In this document: positions 1-7,854 of the stretch, piece by piece
Layout of the letters: every line of letters starts with the position of its first letter
How positions within the stretch are numbered: the first letter of the stretch is position 1
Assembly (NCBI GenBank): GCA_937926175.1
Contig: CALANV010000039.1
Coordinates: forward strand, 1-51,277
Reading direction: 5' to 3'
DNA: 51,277 bases
Source: an uncultured Rhodospirillales bacterium
GTDB taxonomy: Bacteria; Pseudomonadota; Alphaproteobacteria; CACIAM-22H2
The notes under the pieces: model-generated
The model's input: the letters and a program-made list of their open reading frames with translations, nothing else
What the model was told of the DNA's origin: nothing
Databases searched by the model: none
Made by a program: the position numbers and the translations under genes

Positions 1-232
1 TGCGGCTGGACCGCGATTCCTCATCGGCTAAACTATGCAGCAGGAGCTGGAAACGCTGAGGGCCGTTGCGGCTGGACCGCGATTCCTCATCGGCTAAACT
101 CCATATCGGAAATGTGAGCCGGCGAGGTTGGTTGCGGCTGGACCGCGATTCCTCATCGGCTAAACTTCCAACGAGGCGCTCCGCGCGATCCATGGCGTTG
201 CGGCTGGACCGCGATTCCTCATCGGCTAAACT
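1..232 (+). CRISPR. Type II-C CRISPR array, cas-proximal end
   Basis: Four copies of one 36-nt repeat are visible at 1-34 (first two bases cut off by the window edge), 65-100, 131-166 and 197-232. They are separated by three 30-nt spacers at 35-64, 101-130 and 167-196. All copies are identical, with no degenerate terminal repeat. The repeat begins GTTGCGGC and ends GGCTAAACT. I assign the crRNA strand as + because the 5' eight bases pair with the lower stem of the + strand tracrRNA, because a terminator with a T-run follows the last repeat on +, and because the repeat end TAAACT resembles a -10 element, as in type II-C arrays whose crRNAs start from repeat-embedded promoters. The array continues to the left of the window. 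Confidence 0.97.
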
Positions 233-246
233 CGTTGTGCTCATAA

Positions 247-270
247 GGCCCTGAAATCAGGGCCTTTTTT
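247..270 (+). terminator. Rho-independent terminator after the CRISPR array
   Basis: A 7-bp stem, GGCCCTG (247-253) with CAGGGCC (258-264), is followed by six T residues on the + strand. It starts 14 bases after the last repeat and ends 37 bases before the cas2 stop codon. It would end array transcription before it runs into the converging cas operon. On the - strand only a weak T-rich tail follows. Confidence 0.85.
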
Positions 271-306
271 GTCTCTCCTGTCGCGCTTTGTTCCCGGTCC
301 GGGCGA

Positions 307-639
307 TCAGAACATGACGTACTGCTCCGGATTCTTGCGCGGGGATTCACGTTTTCGTCCATCGAAGCAGACCATGTTTTCATATTGCTTGTCGGTGAAG
401 TAGAGGATGTGGACCTTGCCGGTTTGCGGCACGTTCTGCTCGATCCGCTTGGTCGCCGCCTCGGCCTGTTCCTTGCCCGCGCAGAAACGCATATAGACCG
501 AAAACTGCGCCATCTCGAACCCTTCGTCGAGAAGGTACTTGCGGAACTTCGTCGCGGCCTTGCGCTCTTTCTTGGTGCCGACGGGCAGGTCGAACAGCAC
601 GGCCATCCACATCAGCCGATATCCGCTCAGTGCGCTCAC
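307..639 (-). CDS. cas2: CRISPR-associated endonuclease Cas2
   Basis: Cas2 forms the spacer-integration complex with Cas1. The predicted protein is 110 aa, usual for Cas2. It has the first-strand motif MAVLFDLPV, whose Asp is the conserved acidic residue, and a ferredoxin-like pattern continuing through FRKYLLDEGF and SVYMRFC. I chose the GTG at 639 because it overlaps the cas1 stop in a GTGA arrangement (coupled translation) and gives the typical N-terminus SALSGYRLMW; a longer upstream extension would lie inside cas1. It is the last gene of cas9-cas1-cas2 and converges on the array. Confidence 0.95.
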   Translation of the reverse strand: MSALSGYRLMWMAVLFDLPVGTKKERKAATKFRKYLLDEGFEMAQFSVYMRFCAGKEQAEAATKRIEQNVPQTGKVHILYFTDKQYENMVCFDGRKRESPRKNPEQYVMF

Positions 640-1556
640 GGTTCGCCCGCCGTCGGGAGTTCGAGCGGCAGCGGCGCGAGCGGCAGATCGAGCCGCGCCT
701 CGCCGGATTCGTAGGCCTGGGCCAGCGATACGGCGAGACGCTGCAGGCAGGTGGAAAGGGGGGTTGTGCCTTCGCTCGTACGCATGTCGAGCGTCGTGAT
801 GCCGGCAAGCTGCCGCTTGCTGTTCTTGTCGACGCCTTTCGCCCCGGCGGCCAGCAGCCGCACGACCGTCGCGTCGACCAGCGGCCGGAATGGCTCCATC
901 AGGTCGTCCACGAGGCACAGGCTGTTGTACTGATTGCGGTGGTGAATGCCGATCGACGGATGCAGGCCGGCGCCTGTCACCGCGCGGGCCGTCGCGGCGC
1001 GCAGGATCGCATAGCCGTAATTGAGCAGGGCATTCGTCGCCTCGCCGCCGTCGGGGTCGCGGCGGAACCGGTCACCGAACATGAGCGGCCAGTAGCGGCG
1101 CGCGGCCTGCGCCTCGATGTTGTCGGGGTCGCCCGACCGCACCTGGCGCGCGAGAAGCTGAAAGCCGCCCGCCCGGCGTCCCAGCGCGGCGAGTGCCGCC
1201 GCCTGCTGCTGGATCTTGGCCCGGACCAGGATCTGCCAAAGCCGCTTGGCAAGCGGTAGGGGGGCGGCGATCTGCGCCCGCATGCGCGCGGCCTGGACGT
1301 GATGCCCGTCGATCGGCCACAGCCAGGCGACCGGTCGGTGATGCGGGCCGCACAGCACGACGGCGATCCCGCGCTGCGCCAGCTCGACGAGCAGGTTGTT
1401 CGTATAGGTCAGGCCATGCGCATTGGCGACGACGACGCCGATGTCGTCGAGTGGTACGCGGCCGATCTCGTCACCCGCCGCCGAGACGACCAGGAAACCC
1501 CGGTCCTTCGACAGATGCCGGCCGTCCTCGGCGATCTCGACGACGCGGCCGATCAT
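636..1556 (-). CDS. cas1: CRISPR-associated integrase Cas1
   Basis: Cas1 catalyses integration of new spacers into the array. The protein is 306 aa with a beta-sheet N-terminal part and the alpha-helical catalytic part. The metal-ligand residues are visible: E148 in DNIEAQAARRYW, H205/H206 in SIGIHHRNQ, and D217/D218 with E221 in LVDDLMEPFRP. The length and the motif spacing fit the Cas1 of type II systems. It begins 13 bases after the cas9 stop, with an AAGG ribosome-binding site, and its stop overlaps the cas2 start by four bases, so the three genes form one operon. Confidence 0.97.
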   Translation of the reverse strand: MIGRVVEIAEDGRHLSKDRGFLVVSAAGDEIGRVPLDDIGVVVANAHGLTYTNNLLVELAQRGIAVVLCGPHHRPVAWLWPIDGHHVQAARMRAQIAAPLPLAKRLWQILVRAKIQQQAAALAALGRRAGGFQLLARQVRSGDPDNIEAQAARRYWPLMFGDRFRRDPDGGEATNALLNYGYAILRAATARAVTGAGLHPSIGIHHRNQYNSLCLVDDLMEPFRPLVDATVVRLLAAGAKGVDKNSKRQLAGITTLDMRTSEGTTPLSTCLQRLAVSLAQAYESGEARLDLPLAPLPLELPTAGEP

Positions 1557-1569
1557 GGTGCCTTCGCGT

Positions 1570-4500
1570 TTACGCCCCCGCCGCCCGGCGTAGCTGCGGC
1601 GATCCGGGATCGCTCACGCGGCCGAGCAGGTCAACGCTGACGCGTCGAGCATTACGCTTCCGGAGTTGATCGAACGATACGAAGGTCCAGCGAAATGGAT
1701 CGTCCGGATCCTTGTGCCTTTCTTCGAGGTTGCCGCTTTCCTTGTGCTCAGCTAGGCGGAGGCGCTGGTTCTCGACTTCCAGCCTGACGATGCGCATTAC
1801 GCGCGGCTCGCCGTCGATCTCCAGACGCAGGTAGTCGCCCTTGTGCAGGCGCATGATCTTGCGCGCGCCGGCATCGAGCGTGCCGTTGCGCCGCAGGCGA
1901 TTAAGACGTTCCTCGGCGAACTGGGGCTGGTTTGCCTCGAACATGGTGACCGGTACACCGATCCATTTACCGGCCCGCTTTCCCTTGCACTGCTCGTACA
2001 CGTCCACGCACCAGTTCTCGCCGGGTATCAGCGCCTTGTAGAGCCGACCCTGCCGGTCCTTGAGGCGAATCAACGTCGATGGGTCTTCTGTCTTGAGCAA
2101 CCGCACATGGCGGATGCCGCGATACTTCTCATCGTTTGCGGCGAACGCGGCCAGCGCCTGGCTCAGTTGGGCCTGGGAAAGCTTCGTCCCTTTCGCCGCC
2201 GCCGCCACATGCGCCTGCACGCGGGCGCGCAGATCGCGGTCGCGGATGCGCGCGATTTCGTTCTCGTTCAGATCGGCGAAACTCTTGCGATAGACGACGG
2301 TCGCGCCGTCCTCCTTGGCCGGGTCGGCGACGAGGCCATAGGCGGTAGCCTCGTGCAGCCGTCCCTGCCTGCCGTAGTCGGGTTTGAGGGAGACGACGAC
2401 CGACCTGATCCTGTCGCGAAAGGCGTCCCGGTCGAACCCGTCCCACGGATCGGGCAGATCCTCGAGCGTGCGGTCGAGCCGCGCTTCGCCCGCCGCCGTG
2501 CTCATCCGCTGCAATAGCGCGCGATCGGTGCAGGCGACGACGAACGCGTCGATGGCGTGATGACGGTGGTCGGCGCGGTTCTTCAGGTTGCTGTCGGACA
2601 GAATTCCATTCAGCCCCCACTTGCCGCGCAAGAGCGACGTCAGCTTGCCGGGAATGGCCCAGACGCGATCCGATGGACAGATCTGGCCGAGATATTCCTT
2701 GGCGACCCGCGCGACATAGGCCGTGTCGGTCAGATGCCGGGCGATGAAGTCGGCATTGTCCGCGAACCGTTGCAGTGCATCCTCGGCGAAGCGCCAGCGC
2801 TTGTTCTTGGGCAGAAGCTCGGTGCGCAGCAGGATGCCCGTCCAGTCATAGCCGGGATGGTGACGAAAGGCGTCGTAAGGCGTGCGCTTGCCCTTGTCGT
2901 GGTTGGCCGACCGCAGGCACAGGACCTTGTTCGCAAGGCTGTCGTCGAGTGTGTCCTTGAACGGCAGGATATGGTCGATTACGACTTCGTCCGAGAACAG
3001 CATTTCGACCGAAATCGGCTTACCCGTGTAGATGCAGCAGCGCTGCTGCGGCGGCAGCTCGTGATAGAGCTTGAGCCGCTGCAGGTTCTCCCGGTTCACC
3101 TTCTGCCCCAGGGCGACCAGCTCCTTGCGTAACGCCTCGTTGCGTTCGGTGTTTTCCTTGATTTTCTCCTCGACGCGCCGCCGTTCCTCGCGGCTGAGTT
3201 TCAGGTCGCGCGCGAGTTCGATCGCGATCTCCGCAGGCTTTCCGTACTGCCTGATCAGCGCGTTGACGACCCGGCGCAGTTCATTGAGGCCGATATGCAC
3301 CGTCGGGTTGGGGAAGCGTCCATAGCGCTTCTCGTCCGGGTCATCGGGCGCGCCGGTCGCGCCGATCATGTGCCGCTGCAGCGGCTTGCCGTAGTAGTCG
3401 AGTTCGGGCGCCGCGCCGTCGCCGCGGAAATCGGCGTGATGATAGCCGGCGCGCCTCACGGCCTGGTCGTATGTCAACGGGGCGCGGTACACCTCGCCCG
3501 TCGCCGGGTCCGTCACCTCCACGAATCCGGCGACGAGTTCGTCGACGATCCTGCTCAGGGCCTTGCGTCCCAGCCGGCAGTAACCGTGGGGCAGGCCGAC
3601 GCGCGCGACGGCCCGGGCATGGTCGTCGTCGAGGCGCCAGTCTCGTCGCGCGATTGCGGCCAGCTCCTCCTCATCGTCTGCAGCCAGAATGGTCTCGACG
3701 ATCTCGTCCTGCTCCGAATCGCTGTACGTCCACCACGCCTTGCCGAAGCGCGACTTGTCGGAAAGCGCGCGGCCGACGGCGTCACCCTTGAGCGCGGTGC
3801 GCCTCTCGTTTTCGAGATTGAACCGTTGGTCGGAGTCGAGGCCGAGAAGCCGCCGGATCTGATCAAACGTCGGATCGGTCCTGGCGGTCCTGAGCTTCGC
3901 ATAGATCTTGTCGCGCTGCGCGAGCGTCAGTTTCCGCGGCTTCAGGTCGCGGCCGATGATTTCCAGGTGGTTGATTTCCTGGAGCATGCGGAATCGCTGC
4001 GCAAGCGGCAGCGCCCACGGGGCACGCTCGTCCGTCGGGTCGAGCGTGCAGCGCCCGGGATCGACCGGCCTGAGCGGCCGTTGAAAGAAGATGGCCTCCT
4101 TGATTGCGGCTTTTGCATCGGCAGTGAGCAGGTCGGGGTGGAACTCGGCCTGCTTCGACCACAGCCGCTCGAACTCGTCCTCGACCAGCGCCCGCAGCGG
4201 ATAGAACGGATACTCGGCCTTCGCCCCCTTGCCGATGGGGCGCACGCGCACGGCCTCGCGCGCCACATGGCGCTTGTAAAGATATTCGCCGAGCGTGCGC
4301 AGACCGGATTCGACCAGCGCCTCTTTCAGCTTGCGGGCGCCTGCATCGATTTTGCCGCGTTCCTTGTCGTCGCCTTTGTCGGTCTTGCGGCTCGACTTGA
4401 ACCCGCGCCGCTGGTTGAGGTGGAACAGCGCGCGGCCGAACGCGAACGGCTCCAGCCGTTCATCGAGCCCCCTGGCGCGCAGTTCATAGGGGTCGAGCGC

Positions 4501-4788
4501 CTCCAGCTTCTTGCGTTCGTCGGGATCGGCCGGCATCAGGCCGTGCCGCACCAGCAGCGTCATCAGCCGCGTGCGGCGCTTCAGGTAGCGGTCGCGTCGC
4601 CGGCGCATCTGCCGGGCGATGCGGCGGTCCGCGGCGAGCGATGTCCCGGTTTTCGGGGCGCGGCCGTCCGTGAACAGCCGCACGCCGATGTCGAGGATGC
4701 CGTTCGGGTTGCCATCCCTGTCGAGCGTCAGCGCGCACCAGCCGAGCGAATTGACGCCGAGATCGATTCCCAGCCGATATGTCTGCAT
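1570..4788 (-). CDS. cas9: CRISPR-associated endonuclease Cas9, type II-C
   Basis: This is an RNA-guided dual nuclease of 1072 aa, the compact size class of II-C. RuvC-I is GIDLGVNSLGW with D9. An arginine-rich bridge helix follows (about 55-82). RuvC-II is IAIELARD with E524. The HNH domain has D605-H606 in VVIDHILPF and N629 in SANHDKGKRTP. RuvC-III is HRHHAIDAF with H743/H744 and D747. The PAM-interacting region is about 810-1072. All catalytic residues are present, so it looks active. I chose ATG 4788 rather than 4845 because GGGAGAA lies just upstream and RuvC-I then falls at residues 7-17, as usual. No cas4 or csn2 is in the window and the operon is cas9-cas1-cas2, which supports II-C. 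Confidence 0.97.
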   Translation of the reverse strand: MQTYRLGIDLGVNSLGWCALTLDRDGNPNGILDIGVRLFTDGRAPKTGTSLAADRRIARQMRRRRDRYLKRRTRLMTLLVRHGLMPADPDERKKLEALDPYELRARGLDERLEPFAFGRALFHLNQRRGFKSSRKTDKGDDKERGKIDAGARKLKEALVESGLRTLGEYLYKRHVAREAVRVRPIGKGAKAEYPFYPLRALVEDEFERLWSKQAEFHPDLLTADAKAAIKEAIFFQRPLRPVDPGRCTLDPTDERAPWALPLAQRFRMLQEINHLEIIGRDLKPRKLTLAQRDKIYAKLRTARTDPTFDQIRRLLGLDSDQRFNLENERRTALKGDAVGRALSDKSRFGKAWWTYSDSEQDEIVETILAADDEEELAAIARRDWRLDDDHARAVARVGLPHGYCRLGRKALSRIVDELVAGFVEVTDPATGEVYRAPLTYDQAVRRAGYHHADFRGDGAAPELDYYGKPLQRHMIGATGAPDDPDEKRYGRFPNPTVHIGLNELRRVVNALIRQYGKPAEIAIELARDLKLSREERRRVEEKIKENTERNEALRKELVALGQKVNRENLQRLKLYHELPPQQRCCIYTGKPISVEMLFSDEVVIDHILPFKDTLDDSLANKVLCLRSANHDKGKRTPYDAFRHHPGYDWTGILLRTELLPKNKRWRFAEDALQRFADNADFIARHLTDTAYVARVAKEYLGQICPSDRVWAIPGKLTSLLRGKWGLNGILSDSNLKNRADHRHHAIDAFVVACTDRALLQRMSTAAGEARLDRTLEDLPDPWDGFDRDAFRDRIRSVVVSLKPDYGRQGRLHEATAYGLVADPAKEDGATVVYRKSFADLNENEIARIRDRDLRARVQAHVAAAAKGTKLSQAQLSQALAAFAANDEKYRGIRHVRLLKTEDPSTLIRLKDRQGRLYKALIPGENWCVDVYEQCKGKRAGKWIGVPVTMFEANQPQFAEERLNRLRRNGTLDAGARKIMRLHKGDYLRLEIDGEPRVMRIVRLEVENQRLRLAEHKESGNLEERHKDPDDPFRWTFVSFDQLRKRNARRVSVDLLGRVSDPGSPQLRRAAGA

Positions 4789-4941
4789 GCCGTTCTCCCG
4801 TTTCGCGCGTCTGGGCGCAAATTTTTCCGATTCGGCCAGCTGCAACCTTTGCGGTCAAGGGATCTTGACTCGCTGACTTGAGATTGCGATGATTTTTACT
4901 GGGTGGCTTGTCCCGTCTTTAGCCGAGCGGGACCTCCTTCC

Positions 4942-5078
4942 TTAGCCGATGAGGAATCGCGGTCCACCCCGGCCGAAAGGCCGTGGCCCTTCGGGGGCCG
5001 TTAACAAGCTGATGCCGTCCTCCGGGGCGGCTATATGCACAAAATCGAAGGGCAGGCTCTGGCCTGCCCTTCACGTTT
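4942..5078 (+). ncRNA. tracrRNA with split anti-repeat
   Basis: Bases 4942-4966 are perfectly complementary to repeat positions 9-33 (25 bp). The remaining repeat 5' end (positions 1-8) does not pair with the adjacent bases. It does pair with GCCGTTAAC at 4997-5005 (eight pairs, one G-U, one bulged U). The 30 bases between (4967-4996) can close on themselves through CCCCG/CGGGG, with GAAA and TTCG loop options inside. A nexus-like hairpin follows (5014-5031, 7 bp), then the terminator. The order lower stem, nexus, terminator matches characterised II-C tracrRNAs such as that of Neisseria. The exact 5' end and promoter are not determined. Transcription is divergent from cas9. Confidence 0.85.
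5047..5078 (+). terminator. tracrRNA 3' terminator hairpin
   Basis: A perfect 10-bp stem, GAAGGGCAGG (5047-5056) with CCTGCCCTTC (5063-5072), has a 6-base loop and is followed by ACGTTTG. The T-run is short. A similar stem and short tail end the characterised II-C tracrRNAs, where the hairpin is part of the functional RNA. Confidence 0.8.
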
Positions 5079-5319
5079 GCGCGATGGCGTCATCCGAACT
5101 GGGCCCGTCGAAGAAAGCGCCTTGACCCGCACCGCCACGTCCGGTTGACTCGCGGGCGGACAAATGCGCCCGCACGGACCCGTTCACTTCCCGGCGTCAG
5201 GCGGGCGTTTTGCGTTCGGGGATCTTGGGATGTTCGGGTTCTGTCCCGCCCGCATGGCTTTGGCCGCGCGATGCCGGGGCCGCGACCCGCCGTGTCGCTG
5301 TCCAACCGTTTCATCGCTC
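5079..5319. other. Intergenic region after the tracrRNA
   Basis: The 796 bases between the tracrRNA and the CBS gene carry no gene that I can support. Several frames stay open because of base composition, but none has recognisable protein character or a convincing ribosome-binding site. This first part contains a GC-rich inverted repeat near 5152-5173 and nothing else I recognise. The rest holds the two low-complexity tracts listed separately. Confidence 0.5.
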
Positions 5320-5390
5320 CGCTGTCCCATTTTCCCGTCGTCCCAGTGTCCCGCTGCTATCCCACTGTCCCGGTGTCCCACCGTCCCGTG
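5320..5390. repeat. Degenerate TGTCCCA-type mini-repeat tract
   Basis: Short imperfect copies of a unit built on GTGTCCCA / CTGTCCC recur about every 7-14 bases, with pyrimidine-rich + strand composition. No protein function is evident in any frame. It lies 118 bases before a second tract of different sequence. Confidence 0.6.
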
Positions 5391-5507
5391 CGCATGCGCC
5401 GGCAGGCTCGATTGGTGGCCGGTCAGAGCGGCCGCGGTGCAAGCCATTGCGGCGTCGGTGATTTTTCTCGTGCCGGGCGGAACGGGACGCCCGCCGGTGG
5501 GACATGC

Positions 5508-5686
5508 GCGAAACGGCGGGAACACGCGAAACAGTGAAACGCGTGAAACGGCTGGAACGCATGGAACAGCTGGAACACGCGAAACAGCCGGAACACGTGA
5601 AACGCGCGGAATGTGCGGAATGCTTGGAACGCTCGGAACGGCCCGGAACGCCCGAAACGCCGGAACGGGCGGAACGGCCGGGACAG
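5508..5686. repeat. Degenerate 9-bp GGAACnnnn tandem repeat
   Basis: About twenty imperfect units of roughly 9 bp, with a core of GGAAC or GAAAC followed by a variable 3-4 bases, run head to tail. Because 9 is divisible by three, all frames stay open and give low-complexity peptides (for example alternating Phe on the - strand), which I take as an artefact. It lies about 190 bases upstream of the CBS-protein gene. Confidence 0.75.
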
Positions 5687-5874
5687 GATCGTTTCCTCGC
5701 GACGGGACGGGGCGGCGCGCTTGTCGGCCGGGATTTCCGTCCCCGGGCCCTTGTGCGCGAACCGGCTGCGGCCCATGCTTGAGAATGACGCAAGCCAGGC
5801 GGGCGGGTGCCGCCCGCGGCATGGGGGAACCGCGACGTTCGCGCAATCGTCCCGCGACGCAAGGGAGGACCCCC

Positions 5875-6309
5875 ATGCTGATCGCCGAGATCCTGCACCA
5901 CAAGGGCAACGAGGTCGTCACCATCCGGCCGACCGCGACGGCCGCGGACGCCGTGCAACGGCTGGCGGAACGGCGCATCGGCGCGCTCGTCGTGCGGGAC
6001 CGGTTCGGCCACGTCGTCGGCATCGTCTCCGAACGCGAGATCGTCCTGGCGCTCGCGCGTCACGGCGCGTCCGCGCTCGGCATGCCGGTCCAGGACATCA
6101 TGATGGCCGACGTGCTCACGTGCCGCCGCGAGGATGCCGTTCGCGACGTCATGGCCCTGGTCACCATCCGCCGCATCCGTCACGTGCCCGTCTGCGAGGG
6201 CGACCGGCTCCTCGGCATCGTCTCGATCGGCGATCTGCTGAAGTCGCGGCTCGACGAGAAGATGCACGAGGTCGACGTGCTGCGCGATCTCACGCGCGCC
6301 CGCGGCTGA
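5875..6309 (+). CDS. Two-CBS-domain protein
   Basis: A 144-aa soluble protein made almost entirely of a CBS pair (about residues 8-65 and 77-132). CBS repeats are visible in GALVVRDRFGHVVGIVSERE and RHVPVCEGDRLLGIVSIGDL. CBS pairs bind adenosine nucleotides or similar ligands and often act as energy sensors, but no output domain is fused here, so the partner is unknown. The ATG at 5875 is preceded by AAGGGAGG. A much longer frame extends upstream but only through the mini-repeat tracts, so I reject it. It converges with the DUF2182 gene. Confidence 0.88.
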   Translation: MLIAEILHHKGNEVVTIRPTATAADAVQRLAERRIGALVVRDRFGHVVGIVSEREIVLALARHGASALGMPVQDIMMADVLTCRREDAVRDVMALVTIRRIRHVPVCEGDRLLGIVSIGDLLKSRLDEKMHEVDVLRDLTRARG

Positions 6310-6348
6310 TCACCGATGCGGAAAAGGGAAGGCGATGTGTCTTGCCGG

Positions 6349-7185
6349 TCAGACGACGATCATCGCAAGCCCGGCGCCGATGAGCGCGGCGCCGCCGATC
6401 CGTCCCAGCCGTTCGCCGCCCGGCAGCAGCTTCTCGAGCAGCACGAATCCGGCGACCGCCGCCACCGTAAGCAGGTTCATCACGCCGCCGACGAAGAGAA
6501 GTACCATCAGCACCCAGCAGCAGCCGAGGCAATAGGCACCGTGTTCGATGCCCATGCGGAACGCGCCGCCGGTCCCGGCACGCCAGCGCCGGGCGATGAA
6601 GTGCAGCGGCGCGCGGCAATGGGCGAGGCAGACATGCTTGAGCGGCGTGAGCTGATAGACGCCCGCCGCGATCAGCACGGCGGCGGCAAGTCGCGGGCTG
6701 TTCATCGACAATGACGGATCCAGCAGCGCCAGCCGGTCGAGCCCCGCCTGCAGCGCCGTCGCGGCGAGGCTGAATCCCGCCCACACGACGACGTAGCCGA
6801 GCGTGAACGCGCCCGTCGCGCCGAAGGGCCGGGCGGTCGGGTGCTGGCGGCGCGCGGCGGCGGCGTGGATCAGGATCATCGGTGCCGCGCTCGGCACCAT
6901 CATGCCGGTCATCATGACCGCCCACATGACGAAGGTCAGGGCCACTTCCGTCGCCGTCCAGCCACCGGGATGCGGGGCGGGGGCCATGGCCCGCATGTCC
7001 GTCGCCATGTCCATCCGGTCCATGCCCGTATGGCCGTATCCGAGCGCGAGATAGATCCAGGCGAGCGCAACCACGCCGACGAGGCTCGCGAGGACGATGG
7101 CGCGGTCGCGCCGCAGGACGGCCTCCAGCGCCGACGGATTTTGCATCGGCGGTGCTTTGTCGGCGGCGCCCGGCGGCCGTGTCAT
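6349..7185 (-). CDS. DUF2182 integral membrane protein
   Basis: A 278-aa polytopic membrane protein of the DUF2182 family (often labelled predicted metal-binding integral membrane protein). It shows about six to seven hydrophobic segments, the Met-rich stretch VMWAVMMTGMMVPSAAPMI (about residues 90-108), and Cys-bearing motifs KHVCLAHC and YCLGCCW that could bind metal. Its biochemical function is not established. The start lies just downstream of the DUF1326 stop (gap of a few bases), so the two are one operon; an internal Met at residue 14 is an alternative start. Confidence 0.85.
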   Translation of the reverse strand: MTRPPGAADKAPPMQNPSALEAVLRRDRAIVLASLVGVVALAWIYLALGYGHTGMDRMDMATDMRAMAPAPHPGGWTATEVALTFVMWAVMMTGMMVPSAAPMILIHAAAARRQHPTARPFGATGAFTLGYVVVWAGFSLAATALQAGLDRLALLDPSLSMNSPRLAAAVLIAAGVYQLTPLKHVCLAHCRAPLHFIARRWRAGTGGAFRMGIEHGAYCLGCCWVLMVLLFVGGVMNLLTVAAVAGFVLLEKLLPGGERLGRIGGAALIGAGLAMIVV

Positions 7186-7188
7186 GCC

Positions 7189-7854
7189 TTAGGCGTGCAC
7201 GGCCGCGGCTTCGGGTGCCGTTCCGCGCACCACGCCCCGCGACGACAGATGTATGGCCGCGATATGGGCGTGGTTGCGGTCGAGGTCGAGCCGGATCGGT
7301 TGCTCGGCTCGCGCCCGGGCATCCGCGACTTCGGCCTCGATGTACTCGAAGCCGCCGGGCAGCGTGATGCGCGCGCGATGGGGCTCACCCGTCACGGGGT
7401 TGCGGATCGGCGCGGTCTCGGCCTCCAGCACGCCGGGTATCGAAAGGCGCGCCCGGCGCGCGTCGAGGTCCGCCGCGAACGCGATCGGCCTAAACATCGG
7501 CGGATGGATCCGCTCCATCGTCGATGCCAGGATGTTGAAGAACGTTCCCGCATCGGCCTCCTCCCCGGACAGGATCTTGAGCAGCGCTTCGCGCTGCCGC
7601 TCGTCGGCGCGCTCGTCGATGATCGGCTGCATCTCGCCGCGGCCGTGGTGGATGGCGCCGGGCCATGCCGAGATCAGGACCCAGTTCAGGCCGTCGAGCG
7701 GAATGTCGCCGAACCGGCCGCTTTCGATGTGCATGGCGATCACGCCCCGGCAGTCGCCGCTCGTCGGCAGGGCGTTGAACTGGCAGGGACAGCCATAGGC
7801 GCAGTTGCAGTTGACCACTTCGAGTCCGCGGATGTTCCAGTCGGCTTGTGCCAT
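7189..7854 (-). CDS. DUF1326 domain protein
   Basis: A 221-aa soluble protein with the DUF1326 signature: the N-terminal Cys-rich stretch NCNCAYGCPCQFN (about 15-27), then ISAWPGAIHHGRGEM and a C-terminal beta-rich part. The function is unknown; the Cys cluster suggests metal or redox chemistry (inference). An ATG at 7854 is preceded by GGAGG. DUF1326 and DUF2182 genes are commonly neighbours, and here they are tightly joined, which supports a shared role, perhaps in metal handling. Confidence 0.87.
   Translation of the reverse strand: MAQADWNIRGLEVVNCNCAYGCPCQFNALPTSGDCRGVIAMHIESGRFGDIPLDGLNWVLISAWPGAIHHGRGEMQPIIDERADERQREALLKILSGEEADAGTFFNILASTMERIHPPMFRPIAFAADLDARRARLSIPGVLEAETAPIRNPVTGEPHRARITLPGGFEYIEAEVADARARAEQPIRLDLDRNHAHIAAIHLSSRGVVRGTAPEAAAVHA

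Noticed and set aside
66..254. A 62-codon open frame with a repeated peptide
   Set aside because: It runs through the CRISPR repeats. The repeat plus spacer is 66 bases, a multiple of three, so the frame stays open and repeats the same peptide.
3295..4881. Long + strand frame opposite cas9 (528 codons)
   Set aside because: A shadow of cas9 caused by GC-rich codon use. It has no recognisable domain.
4910..4966. tracrRNA read on the - strand
   Set aside because: The - strand option pairs with the other repeat orientation for 25 bases, but has no nexus or terminator after it, and the array terminator and -10-like repeat ends support the + strand.
5164..6309. A 381-codon frame with the CBS domains at its end
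   Set aside because: The first 237 codons pass through low-complexity mini-repeats. The ribosome-binding site and the domain boundary both point to the ATG at 5875.
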